A stretch of DNA of 48,411 bases from Chlorobiota bacterium. GTDB lineage: Bacteria > Bacteroidota > Ignavibacteria > Kapaibacteriales > NICIL-2. The DNA lies in NCBI GenBank assembly GCA_026415505.1, contig JAOAGY010000015.1:1-48411 (forward strand). Direction: 5' to 3'. This document shows positions 35,866-45,840 of the stretch, piece after piece. The notes below the pieces were generated by a model that was given only the letters and a program-made list of their open reading frames with translations, did not search any database and had not been told where the DNA came from. Made by a program: the position numbers and the translations under genes. Within the stretch, counting starts at the first letter, position 1. Each line of letters begins with the position of its first letter.

Positions 35866-36345
35866 TTTCCGTCATACTGAACGCGCTTCAGCACCCCATT
35901 GCATCACACTGCTCGTCATGCCGAACTCGTTTCGGCATCTCGAAAGACCCTGAAACAAGTTCAGGGTGACATGTGAGAGTGCAAGACCCTGAAACAAGTT
36001 CAGGGTGACACGCTGTGGCGTGTGCGCATTCCTTCGCCTGTCATGCCGAACGCGTTTCGGTATCTCGTGCACTCCCGCCTGTCATGCCGAACGCGTTTCG
36101 GTTTCTCGTGCACTTCCGCCTGTCATGCTGAACTTGTTTCGGCATCTCAAAAGACCCTGAAACAAGTTCAGGGTGACGCGGGGGAGAGTGTGAGACCCTG
36201 AAACAAGTTCAGGGTGACATGTGAGAGTGCAAGACCCTGAAACAAGTTCAGGGTGACACGCTGTGGTGTGTGCGTATTCCTTCGCCCGTCATGCCGAACT
36301 TGTTTCGGCATCTCAAAAAGATCATGAACCGATTTCAGGGTGACA
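35866..36345. repeat. Palindromic repeat block C (about 12 units)
   Basis: This gene-free stretch starts at the stop codon of the DinB fusion gene. About 12 units are present, in the same orientation as blocks A and B. Some are degenerate: 35868 has an altered core (GAACGCGCTTC), 36040 and 36081 have GAACGCGTTTC, and 36320 reads GATCATGAACCGATTTCAGG. From 36346 to 36503 there are no units; this holds the promoter of the next gene. Confidence 0.9.
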
Positions 36346-36365
36346 CAGTGCGGGGGTGCCTTGTC

Positions 36366-36397
36366 TCTGTCGTGGCTGAAACGCTTTCGTAAGTTTG
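36366..36397 (+). promoter_or_regulatory. Bacteroidota-type promoter of the isocitrate dehydrogenase gene
   Basis: TAAGTTTG (36390-36397) matches TAnnTTTG exactly. TCTG (36366-36369), one base off TTTG, lies 20 bp upstream. The transcript would begin near 36404 and carry a 5' leader of about 100 bases. Confidence 0.6.
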
Positions 36398-36503
36398 CGC
36401 CCGCTCGCGTTCGATCGGGGAGCGGTCGGCGGCGCTGCCGGCGCATCTTCTCTCGACTCGATCGCAGCGATTGGCATTGTGTTCACCTTCCGACGTGTTT
36501 TCT

Positions 36504-37961
36504 ATGGCAGATGGTTCGATTCGTGTGACGTTGATTCCGGGCGACGGTATCGGTCCGGAGTGCATCGAAAGTACCCGCCGCATCATCGACGCAACCGGCG
36601 TCGGCATCGAATGGGAAGTGTGCGAAGCTGGCGAAAGCGTGTTCAAAAAAGGCATTCCGTCGGGTGTTCCGAAGGAAACCATCGACTCGATCCGCCGCAC
36701 GCGGTGCGTGCTCAAAGGTCCGCTCGGCACGCCGGTCGGCTACGGCGAAAAATCAGCGAACGTGACACTGCGAAAACTTTTCGAAACATTCGCCAACGTC
36801 CGCCCTGTGCGCGAAATGCCGGGCGTGCCCACTCCCTACACTGGACGCGGCATCGATTTGGTCGTCGTGCGGGAAAACGTCGAGGACCTCTACGCCGGCA
36901 TCGAGCACATGCAGACGCCCGGTGTGGCGCAATGCCTCAAGCTCATCAGCCGGAAAGGGAGCGAAAAAGTCATTCGCTTGGCGTTCGAACTGGCGCGCGC
37001 CGAAGGTCGCAAAAGCGTCGCGTGCGCGACCAAGTCGAACATCATGAAGCTGACCGAAGGCACCTTCAAGCGGACCTTCGAAGACGTCGCTAAAGAATAC
37101 CCCGACGTCGAAGCCTGGCACATCATCGTGGACAACTGCGCGCACCAGCTCGTCAAAAAGCCGGAGCAGTTCGACATCATCGTCACTACGAACATGAACG
37201 GGGACATTCTCTCGGACCTGACCAGTGCGCTCATCGGCGGCTTGGGTTTTGCTCCGAGCGCGAACTTGGGCAACGACGTTGCGATCTTCGAGGCGGTGCA
37301 CGGTACAGCCCCGAAGTACGCCGGCAAAAACGTCATCAATCCCACCGCCGTGCTCATGAGTGGGATCATGATGCTGCGCTACCTGGGCAAGTTCGAGGCT
37401 GCCGCGACGATCGAGAACGCTCTTTTAGTGACACTCGAAGAGGGCAAGTACCGCACGGGCGACGTGGTCGGGTACAACTCAGGACTCGCAGCTTCGACGA
37501 CGGAATACACCGATGCGATTATCGCCAATTTCGGTCGGACACCGACGACCACGACGCTGCGTCAGTACAAGCCGCTCCAGATTCCGCGCATTTCGTCCGA
37601 CTTGGTCGCCGTGCGTCCTGCGTCGCGGCGCGTGGTGGGAGTGGACATCTTCGTCGAAAGCGCGCTCTTGCCGGGCGAGATCGGACCCTCGTTGGAAGCG
37701 CTCGCCGAAGGAACGGCACTCAAGCTGAAGATGATCTCCAATCGCGGCACGCAGGTTTATCCCGACAAAGGCACGATGACCGACTGCGTGGACCACTACC
37801 GCTGCCGCTTCATCGCGCGCGATCCGAACGCCGACATCAGCGACGAGGACATCTACGCGCTCGTGCAGCGTGTTGCGTCACAGCATCGCTGGATGCACAT
37901 CGAAAAGCTCCCCGAATTCGACGGCGCGCCGGGCTTCACCAAAGCGCAGGGCGAGGACTAA
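36504..37961 (+). CDS. icd: Isocitrate dehydrogenase, Thermus-type long form
   Basis: The 485-residue product oxidises isocitrate to 2-oxoglutarate. Landmarks are I-P-G-D-G-I-G-P-E, the substrate loop K-S-A-N-V-T-L-R, V-R-P-V-R, V-V-V-R-E-N-V-E-D-L-Y-A-G-I-E-H, D-N-C-A-H-Q-L-V, N-M-N-G-D-I-L-S-D-L, and A-V-H-G-T-A-P-K-Y-A-G-K-N. The extra C-terminal domain of about 140 residues (from G-V-D-I-F-V-E-S) is the mark of the Thermus/Chlorobi-like long IDH. The ATG at 36504 gives M-A-D-G-S-I-R-V-T-L and fits the family start; the frame opens 11 codons earlier at a TTG. Confidence 0.93.
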   Translation: MADGSIRVTLIPGDGIGPECIESTRRIIDATGVGIEWEVCEAGESVFKKGIPSGVPKETIDSIRRTRCVLKGPLGTPVGYGEKSANVTLRKLFETFANVRPVREMPGVPTPYTGRGIDLVVVRENVEDLYAGIEHMQTPGVAQCLKLISRKGSEKVIRLAFELARAEGRKSVACATKSNIMKLTEGTFKRTFEDVAKEYPDVEAWHIIVDNCAHQLVKKPEQFDIIVTTNMNGDILSDLTSALIGGLGFAPSANLGNDVAIFEAVHGTAPKYAGKNVINPTAVLMSGIMMLRYLGKFEAAATIENALLVTLEEGKYRTGDVVGYNSGLAASTTEYTDAIIANFGRTPTTTTLRQYKPLQIPRISSDLVAVRPASRRVVGVDIFVESALLPGEIGPSLEALAEGTALKLKMISNRGTQVYPDKGTMTDCVDHYRCRFIARDPNADISDEDIYALVQRVASQHRWMHIEKLPEFDGAPGFTKAQGED

Positions 37962-37989
37962 GGCTACGCCTGTTCGCACACCACAGCAA

Positions 37990-38105
37990 GATGAGACCCT
38001 GAACTTGGTTCAGGGTCTTCCTGCACGAGATGCCGAAACGAGTTCGGCATGACCACAGGCAACGGTGCTATGAGATGCCGAAACAAGTTCGGCATGACGA
38101 GTAGC
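37990..38105. repeat. Palindromic repeat block D (3 units, inverted relative to blocks A-C)
   Basis: There are three units between the convergent icd and dnaK genes. The first (37992) has CCCTGAACTTGGTTCAGGG. The other two (38028 and 38072) read GAGATGCCGAAACAAGTTCG-like on the + strand, the reverse of their orientation in blocks A-C. Confidence 0.88.
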
Positions 38106-38161
38106 GGTGCGGTGCCAAAACACATGCATACGACGAGCGCAACGTGAACGCGACCCCAGCC

Positions 38162-38203
38162 GAAAAAAACAACAACCGGCGCAGCAATCGCGCTGCGCCG
38201 GTT
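38162..38203 (-). terminator. Rho-independent terminator of dnaK
   Basis: Perfect 11-bp arms (38174-38184 with 38193-38203, AACCGGCGCAG and its complement) enclose an 8-nt loop. On the minus strand they are followed by GTTGTTTTTTTC. It lies 24 bp after the dnaK stop codon. Confidence 0.9.
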
Positions 38204-38226
38204 GCGCTGAATCACCGGTGGTGCGC

Positions 38227-40152
<1,926 letters not shown>

Positions 40153-40960
40153 GTTCACCTTCGCCGCACAGGAATCGTGCCAAGCGGCTCGAGCCAGCCA
40201 CAGTGGCAGAAAGACGTGGCAATCCTGCGGTCAACGGCGATCGTGTGACAGGATTGCACCGACATACGAGGGTAGAGATGCCGAAACAAGTTCGGCATGA
40301 CGGGCAGTGCAGTGCGGTGAGATGCCGAAACAAGTTCGGCATGACAAGCGGGGGATGCACGTATCGCGAAAGCCTGTCACCCTGAACTCGTTTCAGGGTC
40401 TCATCTCGGCGGTTGTCACCCTGAACTTGGTTCAGGGGCTTTTTTTGAGATGCCGAAACAAGTTCGGCATGACGGGCGGTGGCGATGAGATGCTGAAACA
40501 CGTTCAGCATGACAGGCGAAAGGAATGCACACACGCACCACAGCGTGTCACCCTGAACTCGTTTCAGGGTCTCATCTCGGCGGTTGCCACCCTGACCTTG
40601 GTTCAGGGTCTTACCGCATGAGATGCCGAAACAAGTTCGGCATGACAGGCGAAGGCGCAGTGAGATGCTGAAACAAGTTCAGCATGACAGGCGGGGGATG
40701 CACGTATCGCAAAAGCCTGTCACCCTGAACTCGTTTCAGGGTCTCATCTCGGCGGTTGTCACCCTGAACTTGGTTCAGGGGCTTACCGCATGAGATGCCG
40801 AAACAAGTTCGGCATGACAGGCGGTAGCGATGAGATGCTGAAACAAGTTCAGCATGACAGGCGGGGGGATGCGCACACACCACAGCGTGTCACCCTGAAC
40901 TTGTTTCGGGGTCTCACACTCTCCCCCGCGTCATCCTGAACTCGTTTCAGGGTCTTCTGT
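40153..40960. repeat. dnaK upstream region and palindromic repeat block E (about 16 units)
   Basis: From 40153 to 40270 the sequence is unique and should hold the dnaK promoter, but no TAnnTTTG match is found. From 40276 to 40957 there are about 16 units, in the reverse layout of blocks A-C: TGCC/TGCT forms read GAGATGCCGAAACAAGTTCG on the + strand and CCCT forms read GTCACCCTGAACTCGTTTCA. A 171-bp pattern repeats: the CCCT pair at 40375/40413 recurs at 40546/40584 and 40717/40756, with the same flanking words. Unit 40584 has lost symmetry (TGACCTTGGTTCA). The block ends at the nuoC stop codon. Confidence 0.9.
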
Positions 40961-41593
40961 TCAGCGGGCTTGTTCTTGGTCAGGTGGGAACGTGTACGAG
41001 GTATCCAGTGGATTTGGTGGATACTTTTCGAGATACTCGCGCCGACGTTGCAGCCACAGCTCGCGCTCCGGAAATTCAGGCAGCGGCGCAGCACCCGGAA
41101 TGCCCATCAACGGGAAATCCTTGCGCAACGGATAGAGCGGCTCGCCCGTTTCGGGATGAACGTAATCTTCCGGCATATAGAACCGCCGAAGATCAGGATG
41201 CCCCTCGAATCGGATGCCGTACATGTCGTACGTCTCGCGTTCGTACCAGTTAGCGCTCTCCCAGACTACCGTTGCAGTCGGCACGACCGGATCATCGGCA
41301 GGAACGGGCACCTTGACGCGCAACCGATGCTTGAGTGGAATCGAATAGAGGAAATACACAACCTCGAAGCGAATGGGCTTGCGATCGAGCCAATCAATCG
41401 CCGTTACATCGAGCAACTGATCGAAACGCGACAGTGGATGATCACGCAACTGACGGAGCACTTCGATCAACTCCGGGCGAGCGACGATGACCGATAATTG
41501 TCCGCGATGCTCGTACGTTTCCAACTGATCGCCCACGATAGGCGAAAGGATGTCGGCGAGGGTGTCTTTGGCGATATACACCGGAAGCAGCAT
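40961..41593 (-). CDS. nuoC: NADH-quinone oxidoreductase subunit C
   Basis: The 210-residue subunit of the peripheral arm of respiratory complex I. It shows the 30-kDa family signature [28 protein letters not shown] and [10 protein letters not shown]. The tail [14 protein letters not shown] is a C-terminal extension without NuoD. The gene stands alone: no other nuo gene is within the window. A perfect TATTTTTG lies 20 bp before the ATG on the minus strand. Confidence 0.94.
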   Translation of the reverse strand: MLLPVYIAKDTLADILSPIVGDQLETYEHRGQLSVIVARPELIEVLRQLRDHPLSRFDQLLDVTAIDWLDRKPIRFEVVYFLYSIPLKHRLRVKVPVPADDPVVPTATVVWESANWYERETYDMYGIRFEGHPDLRRFYMPEDYVHPETGEPLYPLRKDFPLMGIPGAAPLPEFPERELWLQRRREYLEKYPPNPLDTSYTFPPDQEQAR

Positions 41594-41612
41594 CGTGGTT
41601 GAACCAACTGAA

Positions 41613-41620
41613 CAAAAATA
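41613..41620 (-). promoter_or_regulatory. Likely -10 element of nuoC
   Basis: TATTTTTG on the minus strand (41620-41613) matches TAnnTTTG exactly. The transcript would have a leader of only about 13 bases before the ATG at 41593. No TTTG box is seen. Confidence 0.55.
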
Positions 41621-41678
41621 CGGTGCACTACGAGCCTCTCCGGAAATGCGCGTAAGCGGAATTTCGATATTTTGCGAT

Positions 41679-42458
41679 ATGGACACAACCGTGGAATCGC
41701 TCCGCCGAGCATTTTTCGACCGACTGGCAGACTGCATCGTCCGCGTGGACGGTGCACTCAGTGGTGCTGAGAACATGCGACGCGACATCGAGCTGGCAGA
41801 ATCGCTCCAGGAAAATGTCGGCGACGATCGCATCTACGTTCGGCTATACTGCTGGCAGCCATGGTGCATTTCGCTCGGCAAGACACAACCAGATGGCGAC
41901 ATCGCATATGACCGTGCACGTGACGACGGTATCGAGATCGTGCGCCGTCCGACCGGAGGTCGCGCAATTCTCCACGCCCGTGAGCTGACCTACGCACTGG
42001 CGATGCGACTCAGCGGCGGATTGCTGCACAGCCACGTGTACCGTTTTTGGCATGAATGGTTGCTCTCAGTGCTTCGCACCCGTTTCGGTGCAGAGGGTAT
42101 GGCATTTGCTCGCTCGCAACCCGATTTCCCGCTCCTGTTTCAGCGTCAACCGACACGGTGGCTTTGCTTTGCATCGAGCGCTCGGTTCGAGCTTCTCTGG
42201 CACGGACGTAAACTCCTCGGCAGCGCTCAGCGACTCTGGGGCGATATCTTGCTGCAACACGGCTCGCTTTTGATCGGAAACGGACACGAGCGATTGCCGT
42301 ACTACTTGCGCGATTGCACAAACCCCGATACTATTGCCGCATATTTAGCTCGCCGGAGCGTGACATTGGAAGAAATTTGCAATCGCCCCGTCTCGTTCGA
42401 GGAACTCAGCACGACGGTTGCCGAAGAGCTGCGCCAAAAAGTCGCTCTCCGATACTGA
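41679..42458 (+). CDS. Lipoate/octanoate protein transferase of the LipM/LplA type
   Basis: The 259-residue product belongs to the BPL/LPL fold. It has W-C-I-S-L-G-K-T-Q near the N-terminus, the motif [18 protein letters not shown], a C163-F pair like the catalytic Cys of LipM octanoyltransferases, and K178 in [20 protein letters not shown] follows. It should attach octanoyl or lipoyl groups to the lipoyl domains of 2-oxoacid dehydrogenases or GcvH. The Cys favours LipM over LplA, but this is an inference. A TATTTTG lies only a few bases before the ATG, so the mRNA may be almost leaderless. The frame is open for 43 codons upstream. Confidence 0.85.
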   Translation: MDTTVESLRRAFFDRLADCIVRVDGALSGAENMRRDIELAESLQENVGDDRIYVRLYCWQPWCISLGKTQPDGDIAYDRARDDGIEIVRRPTGGRAILHARELTYALAMRLSGGLLHSHVYRFWHEWLLSVLRTRFGAEGMAFARSQPDFPLLFQRQPTRWLCFASSARFELLWHGRKLLGSAQRLWGDILLQHGSLLIGNGHERLPYYLRDCTNPDTIAAYLARRSVTLEEICNRPVSFEELSTTVAEELRQKVALRY

Positions 42459-42510
42459 CGCCAAGCCATCCACGACACGAAGGATTCAGAAGCCCATCCC
42501 CACATGCTTC

Positions 42511-42518
42511 TAATTTTG
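42511..42518 (+). promoter_or_regulatory. -10-like element directly before the dehydrogenase fusion gene
   Basis: TAATTTTG matches TAnnTTTG exactly and ends 8 bp before the ATG at 42527. Used as a promoter, it would give a leaderless or nearly leaderless transcript. Confidence 0.45.
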
Positions 42519-42526
42519 CCGTCGCA

Positions 42527-44704
42527 ATGCAACAGGTCGCCCAACATCTCCGCACAGGCACGGTCACCGTCGAGCACGTCCCGGCGCCGACATGCGGCGA
42601 CGGTATGATCGTCGTCGAGGTTGTACGCTCGCTGCTCAGCGTCGGTACCGAACGTGCGAGCATCCAGTCGGCGCAGCAGTCGTTGTTCGAACGAGCACGC
42701 AAGCAGCCGCAGCAGGTTCGCACCGTTCTCGACATGCTTCGCCGAAGCGGTCTTCGACAAACGATCGCAGCAGTCCGTGCGCGACTCGACGCGTTCCGTC
42801 CGCTCGGATACAGCGCTGCGGGCGTCGTCGTCGCGTCGCGGTGCGAGGAATTCGCCGTCGGCGATCGCGTCGCCTGTGCCGGTGCAGGATATGCAAGCCA
42901 TGCCGAATTCATCGCCGTCCCGAAGCTCCTCGCTGCGCGAATTCCCGACGGTGTCGGCTTCGACGATGCGGCGTACACGACCGTCGGAGCCATCGCTCTC
43001 CAGGGAGTCCGCCAAGCAGCGCCACGACTGGGCGAGACGGTGGTCGTCATCGGACTCGGTCTGATCGGTCAAATCACCTGCTCGCTTCTGCGTGCCAGCG
43101 GCTGCCGGGTGATCGGCATGGACGTCCGCTCGGAGCTTTTCGACCTTGCTCGCCGCAGTGGTTGCGATGCCGTTCTTCCCAGCGATCGCGCGAGCATCCC
43201 GGCGATCATGCATCTGACCGGCGGTCACGGTGCCGACGCGGTCATCGTCACCGCTTCAACGCCTTCGAACGCGCCGCTCGAACTGGCACTGGCAGCGGCA
43301 CGGAAAAAAGGCGTCGTCGTCATCGTCGGCGCCACGGGGATGAACGTTCCCCGCTCGCCGTTTTACGAAAAGGAACTCGATCTCCGCATCGCGTGCAGCT
43401 ACGGACCGGGACGCTACGATCCGCTCTACGAAGAGCACGGCCTGGACTACCCCTATGCCTACGTGCGATGGACCGAGCAGCGCAATATGGCTGCGTTTCT
43501 CGACGCTCTGGCACGCCGAACGATCAGCGTCGAGCATCTGACGACGCACCGCTTTTCGATCGCCGATGCAACGAACGCCTATCGTTTGATCGCATCGCCG
43601 GGCGGAGAATTGGTCGTCGGCGTCCTGCTCGAATATGCCCGCAAGGGTTCCCAGCCGCAGCGTGTCGTCGAGTATCCGTCCCCGCCGAAGCCAGCGCGCA
43701 GCGGTAGTATCGGCATCGGAGTCGTCGGTGTGGGAAGTTTCGCACAGAGCACACTGCTGCCTCTGTTGCGCCAGCTCGATGTGCGGTTGGAAACGGTCGC
43801 GACGCGTTCGCCGCTGGTCGCGCACAGTACTGCGCGTCACTTCGGCTTTCGGCGTAGCGCGACCGATATGCAGGAAGTCATCGCCGATCCGAATGTCGCA
43901 TTGGTCGTGTGCGCGACGCGCCACGACACACACGGCGCGTGCGTATGCGCTGCGCTTGATGCCGGCAAAGCGATCTTCGTCGAAAAGCCTCTCTGCATAC
44001 GAGCGGAAGAGCTCGCCGAAATCGATCGCCGCGTCGCCGAGCATGGCGAGCGTGTCATGGTCGGCTTCAATCGTCGCTTCAGTGCAGCAATTCGTGCGAT
44101 CGCCGAGCACTTTGCCCATCGCCATGCGCCGATGACGATCGCCTATCGTTTCAACGCTGGCGCAATCCCACCGACGAGCTGGATTCAAGACCCTCTGCAC
44201 GGCGGACGCATCGTCGGCGAAGGCTGCCATGCCATCGACACGATGGTGTTTCTGACCGGCTCGCTGCCGGTCGAAGTCGTCGCGCATGCATTGCCGCCGG
44301 TCGCCGATGGCGTCCCGCACGACACCGTTTCGGCGCTGATTCGTTTCGCCGATGGCTCGATCGGAACGCTCCACTACTGGAGCAACGGCGATCGGGCGAT
44401 CGAGAAAGAGTGGTGCGAGGTGTACTGCGAGGAGTCGAGCGCAATCATGGAGAACTTCACGCGCGTTACGTTCGCACGAGGCGGAAAGGTTCAGCACAAG
44501 CGGTTCGGAAGCGGCAAAGGTCATCGCGAGGAATTAGCTGCCACGGTCGAAGCAGTCGCTGCCGGCAGACCGATGCCGATCCCCTACGAGCAGCTCCGCG
44601 CTGTGACACTGGCGACGCTGGCGATCGTCGAATCACTCCGCCGCGGTGGTCAGCCGGTACGCCTTTCGGAACTCGATCCACGCACTCAATCGCCGAACAA
44701 GTAA
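42527..44704 (+). CDS. Fusion of a zinc-type alcohol dehydrogenase (MDR) and a Gfo/Idh/MocA oxidoreductase
   Basis: The 725-residue product has two complete dehydrogenase parts. Residues 1 to about 375 are of the medium-chain dehydrogenase type: L-L-S-V-G-T-E-R, P-L-G-Y-S-A-A-G-V-V, V-G-D-R-V-A-C-A-G-A-G-Y-A and a Rossmann V-V-I-G-L-G-L-I-G-Q. The standard catalytic zinc Cys is not seen in the usual place. Residues about 395-725 are of the Gfo/Idh/MocA type: G-V-V-G-V-G-S-F-A-Q, the E-K-P-L motif, and G-G-R-I-V-G-E-G-C-H-A-I-D. Such bi-domain oxidoreductases occur in surface-polysaccharide clusters and act on nucleotide sugars. Here the neighbours do not confirm that role, apart from gmd 11 kb away. 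The 3' end overlaps the convergent HNH gene by 19 bp. Confidence 0.88.
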   Translation: MQQVAQHLRTGTVTVEHVPAPTCGDGMIVVEVVRSLLSVGTERASIQSAQQSLFERARKQPQQVRTVLDMLRRSGLRQTIAAVRARLDAFRPLGYSAAGVVVASRCEEFAVGDRVACAGAGYASHAEFIAVPKLLAARIPDGVGFDDAAYTTVGAIALQGVRQAAPRLGETVVVIGLGLIGQITCSLLRASGCRVIGMDVRSELFDLARRSGCDAVLPSDRASIPAIMHLTGGHGADAVIVTASTPSNAPLELALAAARKKGVVVIVGATGMNVPRSPFYEKELDLRIACSYGPGRYDPLYEEHGLDYPYAYVRWTEQRNMAAFLDALARRTISVEHLTTHRFSIADATNAYRLIASPGGELVVGVLLEYARKGSQPQRVVEYPSPPKPARSGSIGIGVVGVGSFAQSTLLPLLRQLDVRLETVATRSPLVAHSTARHFGFRRSATDMQEVIADPNVALVVCATRHDTHGACVCAALDAGKAIFVEKPLCIRAEELAEIDRRVAEHGERVMVGFNRRFSAAIRAIAEHFAHRHAPMTIAYRFNAGAIPPTSWIQDPLHGGRIVGEGCHAIDTMVFLTGSLPVEVVAHALPPVADGVPHDTVSALIRFADGSIGTLHYWSNGDRAIEKEWCEVYCEESSAIMENFTRVTFARGGKVQHKRFGSGKGHREELAATVEAVAAGRPMPIPYEQLRAVTLATLAIVESLRRGGQPVRLSELDPRTQSPNK

Positions 44705-45177
44705 GGTCGCCATTCGGCTTCGAGCGAACCCATGAAGTTTCGCAGAAAAACGATGTGATTCGGTTTGCGTGGGACGCTCCGCAATCGCATCCCTGCTTCT
44801 TCCGGTGTGCGATTGCCCTTGCGGTTGTTGCATGGCACACACGCAGTGACCAGGTTTTCCCACGTATCGCCACCGCCGCGCGAGCGCGGCACGACGTGAT
44901 CGATCGTCAGCGTTGCCGAACGTGTGCCGCAGTACTGGCAAGCGTATCCGTCGCGGCGCAGGATATTCCGCCGCGACGGTTCCACTTTTTTGTACGGCAC
45001 GCGGATGTACGATTGCAAACGAATGACGCTGGGGAAGGGATACGTATTGCGCACCGACCGGATGACGTAGCCGTCGCGGGCTTCTACAAGCTCGGCTTTT
45101 TTGAGCAGCAATAGCAAGCATGCCTTCCGGACGCTGCAAATGGAAATCGGCTCGTAGCTCTGATTGAGCACGAGCAC
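44686..45177 (-). CDS. HNH endonuclease family protein
   Basis: The 163-residue product has L-V-L-N-Q-S-Y-E-P-I-S-I at the N-terminus and a C-terminal HNH domain: the zinc pairs C-Q-Y-C-G and C-V-P-C-N, with D-H-V-V-P-R-S-R-G-G, W-E-N-L-V-T-A-C and N-N-R-K. This is the small, widely conserved HNH protein of unknown role that is common in Bacteroidota and Cyanobacteria. The start is unsure: the first codon here is a GTG, homologues usually begin with M-x-x-R-V-L-V-L-N, and no Shine-Dalgarno sequence is present. The frame continues to a TAG near 45260 without an ATG. Confidence 0.88.
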   Translation of the reverse strand: MLVLNQSYEPISICSVRKACLLLLLKKAELVEARDGYVIRSVRNTYPFPSVIRLQSYIRVPYKKVEPSRRNILRRDGYACQYCGTRSATLTIDHVVPRSRGGGDTWENLVTACVPCNNRKGNRTPEEAGMRLRSVPRKPNHIVFLRNFMGSLEAEWRPYLFGD

Positions 45178-45341
45178 CCGACCGCTTTCGAAGGGACTGG
45201 CTACACCTGCTGCGTGATAGCCATTGGTTATCGGAGCGAAGCTGCGTGAGCCGAAGGCAGACTACACCTCCTTTCGCAAAACGCGAAAGCGAATATTCGA
45301 CATCGTCGCGGGCGAAAATAACACCTGCACGTCATCACGAA

Positions 45342-45373
45342 TTTGTGGGGCATTGGCGGCAGTTGTAGTTTTG
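45342..45373 (+). promoter_or_regulatory. Bacteroidota-type promoter of the DUF1573-like gene
   Basis: TTTG (45342-45345) is followed after exactly 20 bp by TAGTTTTG (45366-45373). Transcription would start near 45380, leaving a short leader with GAGGA before the ATG at 45407. Confidence 0.78.
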
Positions 45374-45406
45374 TACCGTGCGTGTGTGATAGACTGTGAG
45401 GATACC

Positions 45407-45766
45407 ATGCGGTGGATTGTCAGCGCAGTAACCGTCGCAACATGGGCTGCCATTCAGACATCGCCGGTAATGCGACTGGTCCCGCCACGACTGGAACTGC
45501 GCGCCGATACGAGCGGTTTTGCTGTCGGTCGTGTGCAAGTGCTCAATCACGGTAGCGAACCGCTCCACATCCATCGCGTGGCGACTTCTTGCAAGTGTGC
45601 CGCAGCAACTGTCCTGAAAAATCCTGTGTATCCACTCGAAGTCGGTCAGCTCCTTGTCCGCGTCAATACACGCGACTGGCAAGACACCGTCGGCACAGTC
45701 GAGCTGGAAATCGTCACCAATGCGCCGGACTCGATAACGCACTACATCGTTCGCGTTCGCCGCTAA
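45407..45766 (+). CDS. Small exported DUF1573-like protein
   Basis: The 119-residue product has a short N-terminal hydrophobic segment (W-I-V-S-A-V-T-V-A-T-W-A-A) and one Ig-like beta domain. It carries the pattern of DUF1573: V-L-N-H-G-S-E-P-L-H-I, T-S-C-K-C-A-A-A and P-L-E-V-G-Q-L-L-V-R-V. These proteins are common in Bacteroidota and are thought to be periplasmic or surface proteins of unknown role. The ATG at 45407 is supported by GAGGA and a strong promoter. The open frame upstream to 45224 crosses that promoter and is rejected. Confidence 0.82.
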   Translation: MRWIVSAVTVATWAAIQTSPVMRLVPPRLELRADTSGFAVGRVQVLNHGSEPLHIHRVATSCKCAAATVLKNPVYPLEVGQLLVRVNTRDWQDTVGTVELEIVTNAPDSITHYIVRVRR

Positions 45767-45840
45767 TGCAATGCTGCGATGCATGTGTCCGTCTTGCACT
45801 CAGTGCTGTGTCTGTAACGCCATTTTTCGGTTGACATACG

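Noticed and set aside
45224-45406. Longer start for the DUF1573-like protein
   Set aside because: It would run through a perfect promoter (45342-45373), and the signal peptide would no longer be at the N-terminus.
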